Of a stretch of 64,000 nt of DNA, positions 9,256 to 18,921 are shown one piece after another. The notes beneath the pieces are model-generated. The model was given only the letters and a program-made list of their open reading frames with translations, had not been told where the DNA came from and made no database searches. This DNA comes from Pseudomonas marincola. Its GTDB lineage: Bacteria > Pseudomonadota > Gammaproteobacteria > Pseudomonadales > Pseudomonadaceae. Location: contig NZ_FPBC01000010.1 in the NCBI RefSeq assembly GCF_900116605.1, forward strand, positions 1 to 64,000, written 5' to 3'. Position numbers and translations under genes: made by a program. Each line of letters opens with the position of its first letter. Within the stretch, counting starts at the first letter, position 1.

Positions 9256-11989
9256 CCTGACTGGCGATCGGCAGGCAAATGGTAAAGCGTGCGCCCCCCG
9301 CTTGGTTTTCGACGCTCAACCGCCCGCCCATTTGCTCGATGATTCCGTAACTCACCGATAAACCCAGCCCCGTGCCTTTGCCAACTTCCTTGGTGGTGAA
9401 GAACGGCTCGAAGATCCGCTCCATTATGCGTGGCTCGATCCCGCCGCCATTATCTGCAACATGAACTTTCAGCCACTCAGGTTCCTGCTCGGCTTCAACG
9501 CAAATACAGGGTGAAAAGTCCGGTTCTTTCTCGCGCTTATCGAGCATGGCATCACGGGCGTTGACCATAAGATTGATCAGCACCTGCTCCAGTTGATCAG
9601 CATGGCCACGCACTGCCACCGCAATCGACTGCTCAGCCACCTGCACCTCAACACCTTTACTGCTGAGGCCATCGCGCAACATGGAAACCGCTCCTTCAAC
9701 CGCTTGCAGCGGGTCAAACAACTGCTGCTCGGCCTCGGAGCGACGACCAAACACACGCATGTGATCGACCAGACGCGCGGCGCGCTGAACCTGCGACTCG
9801 ATACGCATAAGTTTTTCTTGCAGGTATTCATTGGGCAGTTCGCCCATCGACAGGCGCTTGAGCACATTGGCCACGGCCATGCGCATGACATTCAGCGGCT
9901 GATTCATCTCATGCGCCATGCCTGTGGCCATTTCGCCCAGTGTGGCCATTTTTGCGCCCTGAAACAGCTGCTGCTGGGCCTTGCGTACCTCGGTGTTATC
10001 GCGCCCGACCGCCTGCACTTCAATGAGCTGACCGTGCTCATCAAAAATCCCGCGATCTGCCCATATCCACCATGCATGCTCACGGCCTTGCAGTTGCAGG
10101 CAGATCTCGGCGGTGCTCAGCGGCTGCTCGGCGGTCAGTCCTGCCAAGCGCTGTTCAAACGCAAGCAGTTGCTCTGCCGACAACCAACTGCCCAGATTAC
10201 TTCCAACCAGTTCATCTGGCTCAGCTTCGAGGTAAGCCGCCAGTGGCCGGTTGGCAAAGCTCAGGATCAGATCAGGTTTGTAGCGGCATATCATGGCGGG
10301 GGAATCTTCAACCAGCACCCGATAACGTTCCTCGCTCTCGCGAATCCGCTCGGCCGCCAGCGTCGACTCGGTAACATCCAGCCAGAGCCCGACCGCCTCC
10401 AGCGGTTGGCCCTGATCGTCTCGCAGTAATTTCGCCTCATCCAGCAACCAGTGATAAGCACCGTGCTTGTCGCGCAACCGGTAACGGCAACTGACGCTGC
10501 CATCACGCAGCAAGCGGCGGGCACGGTCAAAGAACACCTGATAATCATCCGGGTACACCTGTTCGGCGAGTTGCCCGCCCGTCAGTTGCTCAAGGCTCCA
10601 GCCGAACAGAGGCTGCAAGCTTGCGCTGCAAAACTCCAACTCCAGCGCACCGTCGTTATAGGCCTGCACATAAATAGCCGCTGGCGAGCTGGCAATCAGA
10701 TTACTCAAGCGAGCATGCGCGGCCGAAGCCAGTGCCTCCTGCTGCTTGATGTCACTGATATCGAGCAGGAAACCACAGACCCGCAACGCATTAGCGTGCC
10801 CCTTGGCCTCGGCCTGCACACGGTACCAGCGGTACTCATTTGCCTTACCCGGCTCGAGGATTCGCAAGCACTGAACAAAACTCTGCCCCTCGACACTCAA
10901 GCCGGTGAGGCGCAGGCGGAACTCATCTCGATCTGCCGGGTGAATGACCGACAACCAATCAGCCAAGAGCACACCGCCAACTCGGGATAACGCCAAGGCC
11001 TTGGCCAGCGTAGGTGACAGCTCGAACAATTGGCTGCCACTGGTGAACTCCCACCAGCCCGTGCCCAACAACCCCTGCAACACCGTAAGCCGATCACGCT
11101 CCTGCTCAACCCGCTGCGCATGTAGGCGTTGCAGCAACGCCTCAGCGATCAGGCTTGTCAGTTGTGACCACTCGCCTACCCGCAAGGCCGGAACTTGCTC
11201 GGCAGCGCAATATCCCCCGAATAACAGCCAGACTGACGCGCTGCCGGGGCGCTGATAAGGCACCGCAAAGGCTGGCTGGCTGCCAAAAACAGAGCGCAAG
11301 TCCGGTGAGTCCGCCAACTCTCGCGCGGTCAGTTGCTGCGGTCGATCACCCTTGAGCAAGGCCAGGGCGACGCCTAGCGATTGCTGCTCACGCCACAACT
11401 CGGGCGCTTGAAAGCCTTGATGGCGGGCAAACACCTGCCAGTCGCCACCCGGTGATGGCAGCGCCAGCGCAAGATTGGGCACCTGCCAGCTATGGGCCAG
11501 GGTACTCAACACTTCGCCCATCGCCTGAGGCAGACGCCCGGCCGACTCACTGCGAATACGCGCAGCAAACAACGCGCCCTGCGACAAACAATGGCGGCGC
11601 ACATCGACAATATGCGATTGCTCCAGCAAGTCGCCCACACCCATCATGCGCAGGGTCCAGACCTTTTCGGCAACGTGCAACCAGCCGCGCATTGCAATCA
11701 GTTTGCCGGTGGCAGCCAGAAAATCGAGATCAATCACCTGCCCCTGCCACTCATCAAGCTGAGCTGGCACCGAACGTGCGCTGGTCGTGCATAACCAGTC
11801 CGCCAGCGGGCTCGGAATACTCTGCACCTTGAGGTCACGAAGCACATCGCCGCTGGCCGCGACGACCATGCCCTGCTCATTCAGGCTGATGATGAGTGCG
11901 TGTGGCGGCTGCTGTTCAACGACATTCAATTGCGCGGCTTGCTCCGTCGCAGTCGCAGGCCGTTCGCGTCTACCAAACCAGTTAGCCAT
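9227..11989 (-). CDS. pprA: Sensor histidine kinase PprA-like (Tad pilus regulation)
   Basis: 920 residues, no evident membrane segment. The N-terminal third lacks recognisable motifs. PAS/PAC repeats occupy roughly 330-660 ([40 protein letters not shown]). The dimerisation/phosphoacceptor helix reads [20 protein letters not shown] and the ATPase domain has [33 protein letters not shown]. No receiver is fused, so phosphate should pass to a separate regulator. The name is by synteny: the gene lies downstream of tadF and beside fppA and pprB, as pprA does in P. aeruginosa, where PprA-PprB control the Tad pilus and adhesive lifestyle. It starts nine bases after tadF. Confidence 0.85.
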   Translation of the reverse strand: MANWFGRRERPATATEQAAQLNVVEQQPPHALIISLNEQGMVVAASGDVLRDLKVQSIPSPLADWLCTTSARSVPAQLDEWQGQVIDLDFLAATGKLIAMRGWLHVAEKVWTLRMMGVGDLLEQSHIVDVRRHCLSQGALFAARIRSESAGRLPQAMGEVLSTLAHSWQVPNLALALPSPGGDWQVFARHQGFQAPELWREQQSLGVALALLKGDRPQQLTARELADSPDLRSVFGSQPAFAVPYQRPGSASVWLLFGGYCAAEQVPALRVGEWSQLTSLIAEALLQRLHAQRVEQERDRLTVLQGLLGTGWWEFTSGSQLFELSPTLAKALALSRVGGVLLADWLSVIHPADRDEFRLRLTGLSVEGQSFVQCLRILEPGKANEYRWYRVQAEAKGHANALRVCGFLLDISDIKQQEALASAAHARLSNLIASSPAAIYVQAYNDGALELEFCSASLQPLFGWSLEQLTGGQLAEQVYPDDYQVFFDRARRLLRDGSVSCRYRLRDKHGAYHWLLDEAKLLRDDQGQPLEAVGLWLDVTESTLAAERIRESEERYRVLVEDSPAMICRYKPDLILSFANRPLAAYLEAEPDELVGSNLGSWLSAEQLLAFEQRLAGLTAEQPLSTAEICLQLQGREHAWWIWADRGIFDEHGQLIEVQAVGRDNTEVRKAQQQLFQGAKMATLGEMATGMAHEMNQPLNVMRMAVANVLKRLSMGELPNEYLQEKLMRIESQVQRAARLVDHMRVFGRRSEAEQQLFDPLQAVEGAVSMLRDGLSSKGVEVQVAEQSIAVAVRGHADQLEQVLINLMVNARDAMLDKREKEPDFSPCICVEAEQEPEWLKVHVADNGGGIEPRIMERIFEPFFTTKEVGKGTGLGLSVSYGIIEQMGGRLSVENQAGGARFTICLPIASQVRSPQAETC

Positions 11990-11998
11990 AGCGCGTCC

Positions 11999-12451
11999 TC
12001 AGTTGTGCAGTTTGATGCTCGACGATGCCACTAACTCATCCGGCAACTGCGGGATGGCCCCAACGCCAGGCAGAATCAGTGCAGGCACCAATGGCTTCAA
12101 CTTGTAGGGATACGCGATGCGCACATTGAAAACCCCATCATTGCCAGGCGCTGTGGCCTCGACCACCAACGCGCTGCTGACGGTAGCGGGGAGCCAGGCG
12201 AGTTGCTCGCTGGCGACTGAATCTGCAAGCGCCTGATAATCCTCAGGTGAGACTTCTTCCGGCACCAGTGCCACGGCTTGACGGGCCACTTCGGCAGCGG
12301 CGTTGTTAAACGACTGCATCATCAACAGCGGCAAGCTGTAACTGACCGTGCCATAGAAAATGGCGAAGAAAACCACAAACACAATCGCGAATTCGATCGC
12401 TGCGGCGCCGCGCTGGCCACCAGCGAAGCCCTTGCTAGCAATCCTGCTCAT
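11999..12451 (-). CDS. tadF: TadF-like minor pseudopilin / TadE-domain protein
   Basis: 150 residues. The N-terminus GGQRGAAAIEFAIVFVVFFAIFYG is the pseudopilin-like signature: a basic leader, Gly, then a hydrophobic helix with Glu at about position 5, as expected for a prepilin peptidase substrate. The rest is a small periplasmic domain. The frame stays open for 500 codons upstream, but homology stops at this start. The ATG at 12451 is preferred because AAGGA sits seven bases upstream; the ATG at 12457 is too close to it. First gene of a two-gene unit with pprA. Confidence 0.85.
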   Translation of the reverse strand: MSRIASKGFAGGQRGAAAIEFAIVFVVFFAIFYGTVSYSLPLLMMQSFNNAAAEVARQAVALVPEEVSPEDYQALADSVASEQLAWLPATVSSALVVEATAPGNDGVFNVRIAYPYKLKPLVPALILPGVGAIPQLPDELVASSSIKLHN

Positions 12452-12518
12452 GTTCATATCCTTATTAAATGCAGGGGTAACACGCGGTAATAGATGTTGC
12501 ATTGAAACTAGCCTAAAA

Positions 12519-12530
12519 GTACGATCGTAC
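12519..12530. promoter_or_regulatory. Perfect palindrome GTACGATCGTAC in the tadF/fppA divergent promoter region
   Basis: A 12-base perfect palindrome lies in the 105-base gap between the divergent tadF and fppA starts. A near match (GTACGAATGTAC) sits upstream of pprB at 13086-13097. Placement in the two control regions of the regulatory sub-locus makes it a candidate operator, but which protein would bind is unknown. Confidence 0.4.
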
Positions 12531-12556
12531 CAACTCGATATCATCAGGCCACTGCA

Positions 12557-13030
12557 ATGAGCAGCTTCGTTGTTGCTGTTTTTCTCGGCATTTGTGCGCT
12601 GCAAGACATCAAACACAAACGCATCAGCAACTGGCTGACGCTGAGTGCAATTGTTGCCGCGCTGGCGTATCTGTTGGTATTTCAGCGATCCTGGCTCGGC
12701 GCGCCGCCTCTTGACGCAGCGCTGGCAGCCACATTCGCATTGCTGCTCAGCCTTCCCGGATATGCCCTCGGCAAGTTTGGCGGTGCAGATGTCAAACTGC
12801 TGCTGTTCATCGGTTTGGCCGGCAGCAGCCAACTTCTGTTGCTTTGTATCGCAGGCGCAGGGCTCGCTTACGCGGGCTGGGTGTTGGCTGCCAAGCCAGT
12901 CTGGCCATTGCTCAGTGAAACCGCGCAAAACCATCTCGGTCACATGGCGCCCGCGCAGGTTAAGACCTACCCGTTTGCGCCATTCATTCTCGCCGGATTC
13001 TTGACGGCTATTTTTTTGACTGAAATGTGA
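12557..13030 (+). CDS. fppA: Prepilin peptidase of the Tad system (FppA/TadV/CpaA)
   Basis: 157 residues, mostly hydrophobic with several membrane helices, the short form of A24 peptidases without the methylase domain. The two catalytic aspartates are visible: Asp17 in CALQDIKHKRISNW and Asp78 in GKFGGADVKLL. It cleaves and matures the Flp pilin and the TadE/F pseudopilins in the inner membrane. It is divergently oriented to tadF and followed, after 132 bases, by pprB, as in P. aeruginosa. Confidence 0.92.
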   Translation: MSSFVVAVFLGICALQDIKHKRISNWLTLSAIVAALAYLLVFQRSWLGAPPLDAALAATFALLLSLPGYALGKFGGADVKLLLFIGLAGSSQLLLLCIAGAGLAYAGWVLAAKPVWPLLSETAQNHLGHMAPAQVKTYPFAPFILAGFLTAIFLTEM

Positions 13031-13081
13031 TGCTTCAACAAAATATGCTATACCCAAAGCAGTAACTGGACAAAGGAATGA

Positions 13082-13099
13082 AGTGTACGAATGTACACT
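13082..13099. promoter_or_regulatory. Inverted repeat AGTGTAC-GAAT-GTACACT upstream of pprB
   Basis: Seven-base perfect arms separated by four bases, 63 bases before the pprB start. The core matches the palindrome at 12519-12530 in 10 of 12 positions. It is a candidate operator for autoregulation or for an upstream regulator of pprB; this is inference from position and symmetry only. Confidence 0.4.
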
Positions 13100-13162
13100 G
13101 AATTGCTTAGAATAGGCGGCGATTATTCGCGTATAGACTAGGTAGTCACAATAAAAACAGGA

Positions 13163-13948
13163 ATGGACGACATGACTTTGCATTACGGGGCGGTAAAACT
13201 TCTCATCGTCGACGATGACCCAATTATTGTCGACGAGCTTAGTGAGTACCTCGGTGCTTGCGGTTATGCGTGTCAGGTCAGTCACTCTGCCGGGCACGCC
13301 ATCGAGTTGTTTCAGCAAGACCCTGCCATCGGTATTGTCCTCAGCGATCTGCACATGCCCGGGCTCGACGGCCTGCAGCTGGTCAAGGAGCTGGAGCGCC
13401 TGAGCGCTGGCGAACGTATTTTCGAGGCGGTCATTTTCACCGGCCAGAGTGAGAGCAGCGACGTGATCGCAGCCATGCGCGCCGGCATTGCCGACTACCA
13501 TCAAAAACCGATTGATCTGGAAGAAGTACTGCTCACCATCAAGCGCCTTGAGCGCCATCGCAACGAGCGCCTGCAGGATGCGCAACGCCTCGACCAACTC
13601 AATCAGAAATTGCAGCTGCTCTCCGAATCGCTGGGCGAGTTGCACCACGATATTCATCAGATGCGTAACCGCTGCAGCCAGCCGCCAGCCAAGGCCAGCG
13701 AAGCGGTACTCGAACGCGAAATCCCGAGTAACTTCAACCAGCTGTCGCCACGCCAACTGGATGTCGCCCGGCTGATCGGCAAAGGCATGACCAACTACCA
13801 GATTTCCTGTGAACTGGGGATTACCGAGAACACGGTAAAACTCTACGTGTCCCAGGTTCTGCGCCTGACCCACATGCACAACCGCACCCAACTGGCCCTG
13901 GCCCTCTCGCCGAACCGCCAGCACAGCGACAGCCGCTTTGTGCACTGA
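13163..13948 (+). CDS. pprB: PprB-like response regulator (receiver + LuxR-type HTH)
   Basis: 261 residues. The receiver domain has IVDDDP, the phospho-acceptor Asp in IVLSDLHMPGLDG and Lys in YHQKPI. A coiled linker leads to a LuxR/NarL-type helix-turn-helix: LSPRQLDVARLIGKGMTNYQISCELGITENTVKLYVSQVLR. In P. aeruginosa PprB is the activator of the flp-tad-rcp genes and other adhesion factors, and this copy sits in the same position between fppA and tadG. The first ATG has its RBS (CAGGA) almost touching; the ATG at 13172 is better spaced and may be the true start. Confidence 0.92.
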   Translation: MDDMTLHYGAVKLLIVDDDPIIVDELSEYLGACGYACQVSHSAGHAIELFQQDPAIGIVLSDLHMPGLDGLQLVKELERLSAGERIFEAVIFTGQSESSDVIAAMRAGIADYHQKPIDLEEVLLTIKRLERHRNERLQDAQRLDQLNQKLQLLSESLGELHHDIHQMRNRCSQPPAKASEAVLEREIPSNFNQLSPRQLDVARLIGKGMTNYQISCELGITENTVKLYVSQVLRLTHMHNRTQLALALSPNRQHSDSRFVH

Positions 13949-14002
13949 TTGACTCGAGACAGAATGAGTTCGGCCCCAATACCCCGCCGGGAGCCGAGTG
14001 TC

Positions 14003-14021
14003 TGGGCAGCGATCCTGCCCA
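14003..14021. terminator. Hairpin between convergent pprB and tadG
   Basis: TGGGCAG-CGATC-CTGCCCA forms a seven-base-pair stem in the 86-base gap between two convergent stops. No T-run follows on either strand, so it is only a possible bidirectional terminator. Confidence 0.3.
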
Positions 14022-14034
14022 CAGCTCAATCCAT

Positions 14035-16110
14035 TCATAGCAGCAACTCCGCCCGACCACGGCCGCCGCAACTCAGATTGGCGCCGACATCCGCCTTCGC
14101 CAGATCAATCCCCAGGCTATTCGTCAGCTGACTCAGCACCGGATCGAGCAGTGGCGCCAACAGGCCGTCGATAAGCCCTTCGACACTGCTCAACACGCCA
14201 TTGATTGCTGAGACGCCAGTGGTCAAAAGGCCGCCCAGAATCCCGCTCTGATTGCTGGTGTAGGGCTCGATCTCGACGCCCGACAATGCGCCGCCAAGGC
14301 TATCGAGAATATCGTTATTGGCATTAACCGCAATGAAGTTGGCCGGTAAACCAAGCTCGGGCAATTGCTCAGCATCGGGCGCACTGAAGGTCAGGGTTTG
14401 CGAGTCCGCGACTACTGAACTGTCGACTTTCAAGCCGAAGCCGGACTTGACTATAAAATCCGCAGCGCTCCGATCTTCGACCCATGTATTGGCACCGACC
14501 TTCCACTTGAGGTCAAAGCAAAACAGCAACGTACAACTTGATGGACGCCCAACCTGAGTACCCAGCGCCAGCACGGATGCTGGGGCGACTACTGGCAGCT
14601 GATTCGATGAGAACACGGCGTTCTTAGCATCTGTCGCAGTTTTGCCGAAGCTCCCTAACCGCAGGTTTACAGCAGAGGTCGCCGCATCTACCAGCAACGA
14701 TTTACTGCCATCTGCAGAGCAGCTGTAATCGGTGACGCGCGCATCGGCTGAGCCGAGGTCCAGCCCGATATCCAGCCGCTCCGAGCCAAGTAATTTAGCG
14801 TAGGCGAAGTCGCCAGTCTTACAGGTTTCATTGAGACAGCCTAACGAGCTCAGCAGATCACCCAACCCGCTAACCAAATTCAGGCTCAACGCATCTCTTA
14901 AAAAACCGGTAACAGGTCCCAAGCTCGAAGTGACGGTATTGACCAAACCGCTGACTACGCCGCCATTAACCGGCAGCGCCACGCTGACCAGCGCGCGCAC
15001 TTGCGCTGAACGCACATAGATTTGATCGGGGCCTTCGGGGTCGAGGCTGGCCAGTTCGGGATCACCAATCGCCGACAACTGCGGCGGCTCAATCACCTTC
15101 ACTTGCAAGGTAACCCCGGCCACACCCGGAACGCTGATAGGCAAAGTGGCCACTGCTGCATTCTGGCTGTTGGCCAGTTGCACGATGCCCTGCACCAACT
15201 GCAAGGCATTCAAATTCATCGCCAGCCCCGAGACTGGCAAACCACTCTGCATATTCAACAAATCGCCCAGCATCAGCAGGTCGCCTCCCGGCACCGCCGC
15301 AGCCAGTAACTCGAGCCCGGCTATCGCCGCATCGGCATCGGCGGTGCGTGCATCGAGTTGCAATGCAGTCGCCGCCACATCCAGCAACGCGCCAGCGCTG
15401 ACGCCGGTATCAAGTACCGACTGGTAGTCACCAATTGTCAGGCCCTGATCAAGCGCCAGTTGATCGAGGTAACCGAGCAGGTCGATATCGGTATTAGCCA
15501 GCCCTTGCCAGCCCGACACATCAAGATTCACCGAACCGCCGAGCAAGCCCGAGAACAGCGTGTTGAGCAATGCCGACTGGGCTGAGTCGACGCTCACCAA
15601 ACTGGTGCGCAAGGTCAGTTGCGCCAATGGATTGCTCACTCCGGCAGTCGCCGTTGCAGACAACTGAACGTTATTGCCGAACCACCCGCCCAGCACCAGA
15701 CTGGCGGGCACGGTATGCGCGACAGCGACCTGAATCGCGCGACCATCGGCGTCTGCCGTGAATTGCCGGTGGCCAGCCACGGTCGTCACGTTGCCGCACA
15801 CCGCGCTCAGGCTGCGTGCGCTATCAAGGCTGAAATTATTGCGCGCGGAGGCATTTTGCTCGGCGTAAGTTTGCGCAGTGGTTGGGGCATTGCCCAGGCA
15901 ATTACCGCCACGGGCCGCTGCTTCCAGCGCTGCCATATCCGCGATGCGTTGCACACTGCGTTTTTCCATGTATAGCCTGCCGCTATCCACCGCGAGCATC
16001 AGAAAACCCAGCACCAGAATCAGCAAAAGCGTCGCCATCAGACCAATAGCGCCGCGCTGCGCAGACTTATTGCGCAGGCTAAAGGCGACTGATCGTGACG
16101 AAACTGTCAT
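14035..16110 (-). CDS. tadG: TadG-like pilus assembly protein
   Basis: 691 residues from the ATG at 16110, two bases after the stop of the DUF3613 gene; further upstream the frame is open but overlaps that gene. The N-terminus SAQRGAIGLMATLLLILVLGFLMLAVDSGRLYMEKRSVQRIADMAALEAA is the Tad-type N-terminal helix that tethers the protein to the inner membrane. The remainder is a long, Leu/Ala/Asp-rich periplasmic region with cysteine pairs (SCTLLFCF, LNETCKTG). TadG is proposed to hold pilus fibre assembly components at the envelope. Last gene of the tadZ-to-tadG series. Confidence 0.88.
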   Translation of the reverse strand: MTVSSRSVAFSLRNKSAQRGAIGLMATLLLILVLGFLMLAVDSGRLYMEKRSVQRIADMAALEAAARGGNCLGNAPTTAQTYAEQNASARNNFSLDSARSLSAVCGNVTTVAGHRQFTADADGRAIQVAVAHTVPASLVLGGWFGNNVQLSATATAGVSNPLAQLTLRTSLVSVDSAQSALLNTLFSGLLGGSVNLDVSGWQGLANTDIDLLGYLDQLALDQGLTIGDYQSVLDTGVSAGALLDVAATALQLDARTADADAAIAGLELLAAAVPGGDLLMLGDLLNMQSGLPVSGLAMNLNALQLVQGIVQLANSQNAAVATLPISVPGVAGVTLQVKVIEPPQLSAIGDPELASLDPEGPDQIYVRSAQVRALVSVALPVNGGVVSGLVNTVTSSLGPVTGFLRDALSLNLVSGLGDLLSSLGCLNETCKTGDFAYAKLLGSERLDIGLDLGSADARVTDYSCSADGSKSLLVDAATSAVNLRLGSFGKTATDAKNAVFSSNQLPVVAPASVLALGTQVGRPSSCTLLFCFDLKWKVGANTWVEDRSAADFIVKSGFGLKVDSSVVADSQTLTFSAPDAEQLPELGLPANFIAVNANNDILDSLGGALSGVEIEPYTSNQSGILGGLLTTGVSAINGVLSSVEGLIDGLLAPLLDPVLSQLTNSLGIDLAKADVGANLSCGGRGRAELLL

Positions 16111-16112
16111 GG

Positions 16113-16388
16113 CTAATCGCTGCCCATGTCGTCTTGCTTCTGCTCGAAGAACTCGGGGATGGGGTGCTGATAACTGTCCAGCCAACGCTGGTAACTGCGC
16201 TCGCGCTCGGCCGAAGTCAGCACTTGTTTATGGTTTGAAGCGGCCGCACCGTCCCGCTGAATAGCCAGCCAGCTTTCCGCCTGTGAAGCGACTTGCCGCT
16301 GTTCGCGAGGCTGTGGTTGAACCGTCTCCGCCGCCCCGGCTGCCAGACAAGCACTGCTGATGATCACTGCCATAAGTATCCGTTGCAT
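16113..16388 (-). CDS. DUF3613 small periplasmic protein of the tad locus
   Basis: 91 residues. A signal peptide MQRILMAVIISSACLAAGAAE is followed by a Gln/Glu/Arg-rich helix containing SAERERSYQRWLDSYQHPIPEFFEQ, the conserved block of DUF3613 proteins found between tadD and tadG in pseudomonads. Function unknown, presumed pilus assembly accessory. Its ATG overlaps the tadD stop by one base (TAATG) and tadG starts two bases later, so it is translated within the operon. Confidence 0.85.
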   Translation of the reverse strand: MQRILMAVIISSACLAAGAAETVQPQPREQRQVASQAESWLAIQRDGAAASNHKQVLTSAERERSYQRWLDSYQHPIPEFFEQKQDDMGSD

Positions 16389-17140
16389 TACTCCACTCCC
16401 TGTTCAATCTGTACGGCGGCCTGTTGCAGCCCGGCAACTGCGTTGGGTTGCGCGGCGTTGTTATCTCCCAGCTGGACCGGGGCGCTGGAATTGCCCCGCA
16501 GCTCACGCGCCCGGGCCTCGGCTTCACGCACCTGATCGGCGCTCAGAGAAAAGCGCGAGGCCAGCTCGCCGGCCTCTTGCCACATGTTTTCATAGAACAT
16601 CAGCGCCGTGAGATTTAGCGCTGGCAGCGTGTCGGCTCGGCTCAGTTCAATAGCCGTGAGAAACTCGAAACGCGCCTCGTCGGTGCGCCCCAGATGCATC
16701 AGCACCACGCCCAAATCGTTACGCACCTGCGCATCGGTTGGCATCATGCGCGCTGCTGTCTGCATGCGCTGCAAGCCTTCCTCTGTATCGCCGCTGGCTA
16801 CTGCCAGTTGGCCCAGACCATGTTCACCGGCACCCGCCAAGCAGGTTCCGGCAAGGCTTTGATAAAGCGCCTGCGCCTCTGGGCGACCGATCTTGCGCAT
16901 GATTTTGGCTTCTGCCAGACGCACTTCCGGAGCGTCTTGCGCCATGCCTTGCAGATTGGCCAGCGCCGCGTACAAGCGCCCTTCATCGACCATCTGCCGA
17001 GCCAGATTGAGGTTCAGCTCATGCTCGTTGTCTGGCGTGGCGCTGCAACTGGCGCCGCCGTCATAACCCTGAGTAAGCGGCTTCAACGCACAGCCAGTAA
17101 GGGCTATTGTCATGATCGCGACTGCACAGACCGATTTCAT
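16388..17140 (-). CDS. tadD: TadD TPR lipoprotein
   Basis: 250 residues from the ATG at 17140, which overlaps the tadC stop (ATGA). A lipoprotein signal ends in IALTGCALKP. Tetratricopeptide repeats follow, for example ARQMVDEGRLYAALANLQGM and NDLGVVLMHLGRTDEARFEFLTAIEL. TadD is an outer-membrane-anchored pilotin-like protein needed for assembly of the RcpA secretin channel. The open frame continues upstream within tadC but without coding support. Confidence 0.9.
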   Translation of the reverse strand: MKSVCAVAIMTIALTGCALKPLTQGYDGGASCSATPDNEHELNLNLARQMVDEGRLYAALANLQGMAQDAPEVRLAEAKIMRKIGRPEAQALYQSLAGTCLAGAGEHGLGQLAVASGDTEEGLQRMQTAARMMPTDAQVRNDLGVVLMHLGRTDEARFEFLTAIELSRADTLPALNLTALMFYENMWQEAGELASRFSLSADQVREAEARARELRGNSSAPVQLGDNNAAQPNAVAGLQQAAVQIEQGVE

Positions 17141-18039
17141 CCGATACCTCCAAGGGCACGCCCGATTGCACTCAAGCCGGGACCGGCCAAAACGATTAAC
17201 AAGGCGGGGAACAGGAACACCATCATCACCACGCTCAACTTGCCGGACAGGGTCGAGATGTATTCCTGCAAACGCGTCAGACGCCGATCGTCGAGCACCT
17301 TTTTCAACGCCAGCAACGAACTCATCGCCCCGCCGCCCTGCCGAATCAGCTGACAGAGAATGGTTACGCAATCGGAGAACTCATCGACTTCGAGCAAGCG
17401 CCCCAGTTGTTGCAGTTCGCTCGCCAGATCCAAGCCGGAATCGACACGTTTGAGCATGCCGTTGAGCTCACGGGTGAGTGCCGGTAACAAGGCCCGACTC
17501 TCCTGCCCGAGCACCCGCAACGCTTGCTCGACAGTAAGGCCGGCATCGAACAGGATGCGCAGCAACGGTAGAAATACCGAGACCTCATCGGCCAATTGCT
17601 TTTGCCGGCGAGCCGCGACCACGGCCAGCACACGCTTGGGCAGCAAGTAACCGCAACCCGCGGCGAGCAGCAAGATCACCCACACCGGCTCAACGGGCTT
17701 GCTCAGCAGCGATTGGACAAGCGCAGCCAAGGCCAGCATCAGCAGCGGTGAGAGTAATTGCAGGGCAAAAAATCGGGCGCGCTGACGGGTGCGGCGCCAG
17801 CCGATACGACTCAGCAATTGCTGGGTTTCACCATCCAGACTGAACACTCGCCGCCCCAGACGGCTGCCGGCGAACTGTTGCAGCCAGCGCTCACGAGACG
17901 GCTCATGGTGTTGCGCGAACCGCTGCGAACCGAGCAATCGTTTGGCGACCCGATGCTGGATCTGCCGTTCACGCGCCAGATTGATGACCAAAAGCGCTGT
18001 GGCCATCAGCAGCAAGACAGTCATCACCAGCCAGGCCAT
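17137..18039 (-). CDS. tadC: TadC inner-membrane platform protein
   Basis: 300 residues. An N-terminal membrane helix, two central helices (LLSPLLMLALAALVQSLL, WVILLLAAGCGYLL) and a C-terminal helix flank a T2SSF/GspF-like cytoplasmic domain (FLPLLRILFDAGLTVEQALRVLGQES ... LCQLIRQGGGAMSSLLALKKV). With TadB it forms the platform that couples the TadA ATPase to pilin insertion. It abuts tadB exactly and overlaps tadD by four bases. Confidence 0.93.
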   Translation of the reverse strand: MAWLVMTVLLLMATALLVINLARERQIQHRVAKRLLGSQRFAQHHEPSRERWLQQFAGSRLGRRVFSLDGETQQLLSRIGWRRTRQRARFFALQLLSPLLMLALAALVQSLLSKPVEPVWVILLLAAGCGYLLPKRVLAVVAARRQKQLADEVSVFLPLLRILFDAGLTVEQALRVLGQESRALLPALTRELNGMLKRVDSGLDLASELQQLGRLLEVDEFSDCVTILCQLIRQGGGAMSSLLALKKVLDDRRLTRLQEYISTLSGKLSVVMMVFLFPALLIVLAGPGLSAIGRALGGIG

Positions 18040-18921
18040 TTATATACTCCTCAGCATGCGCCACATCAGCACGCAGCCAATCACCTGCATGCAGAACGCG
18101 GTAATCAACATTTTCTGGCCGCTGGCCTCGGTCCACAGACTCATCAAATAACCGGGATTGACGGCCATGATGTAAGCCGCCAACGCCACTGGCAAAGCAG
18201 CCAACACCAGCGCAGTGAGCCGGGTTTCACCGGTCATGGCGCGCAGTTGACGGGCAATCTGTTCGCGCTCCTGAATCACCTTAATCAGGCTGGCGAGCAA
18301 CTCGATGGCACTGCCGCCGTGGCGCTGATTGACCTTCACCCCAAGGGCCAGAATGCGCAGCTCCTCCTGCTCATACAACTCGGCGACGTCATCCAGTGAT
18401 TTGGCCAGATCCACGCCTAGTCGAATGTCGCGCGGCACCCGCGACAGCGCTCCCTGCAATGGCTGCGGCGACGCCTCGATAGCGTGGATAATGCCGTCGC
18501 CCAGCGTGCGTCCGGTTTGCAGGCTACGCATTACCTGATCCAGCATCGCCGGTAACTGCTGGACGATGCGCCGCAAGCGTTTGCGATAGCGAAAACTCAG
18601 CACCACGCGAAGCACCAACGGCGGCACCAGCAGCGCCAGCAACAGCAGCATCCAGCCGCCCACCGAGGCGCCGAGCAATATCGCCAAAAGCCAGACAACG
18701 ACGACCAGAGCCAGTTTGTCCTTGGGCACGCTCAACCCGGCACGCAAAAACATGCGCTCAACATAGGACCAATACGTGCTGGCCGCAGGCGCTTCCTGAC
18801 GCTGGCCAAGGCGCTCCAACACCCGCTGGGTGCGGGCTTGTTTCCAGCCATGCCGGAACATGACCACCGCTAGCAAGGCCATTACCAGGCTAATCGAGCC
18901 AAGCAACAGCAGCGGTTTCAT
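18040..18921 (-). CDS. tadB: TadB inner-membrane platform protein
   Basis: 293 residues with the same fold as TadC: an N-terminal helix, a central hydrophobic pair (LALVVVVWLLAILLGASVGGWMLLLLALLVPPLVL), and a GspF-like domain (LDQVMRSLQTGRTLGDGIIHAIEASPQPL ... LALGVKVNQRHGGSAIELLASLIKVI). Overlaps the tadA stop by four bases, giving translational coupling along tadZ-A-B-C. Confidence 0.93.
   Translation of the reverse strand: MKPLLLLGSISLVMALLAVVMFRHGWKQARTQRVLERLGQRQEAPAASTYWSYVERMFLRAGLSVPKDKLALVVVVWLLAILLGASVGGWMLLLLALLVPPLVLRVVLSFRYRKRLRRIVQQLPAMLDQVMRSLQTGRTLGDGIIHAIEASPQPLQGALSRVPRDIRLGVDLAKSLDDVAELYEQEELRILALGVKVNQRHGGSAIELLASLIKVIQEREQIARQLRAMTGETRLTALVLAALPVALAAYIMAVNPGYLMSLWTEASGQKMLITAFCMQVIGCVLMWRMLRSI

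Noticed and set aside
11999..14071. A 690-codon minus-strand open frame around tadF
   Set aside because: Only the last 150 codons resemble TadF. The upstream part is antisense to fppA and pprB and has no domain features.
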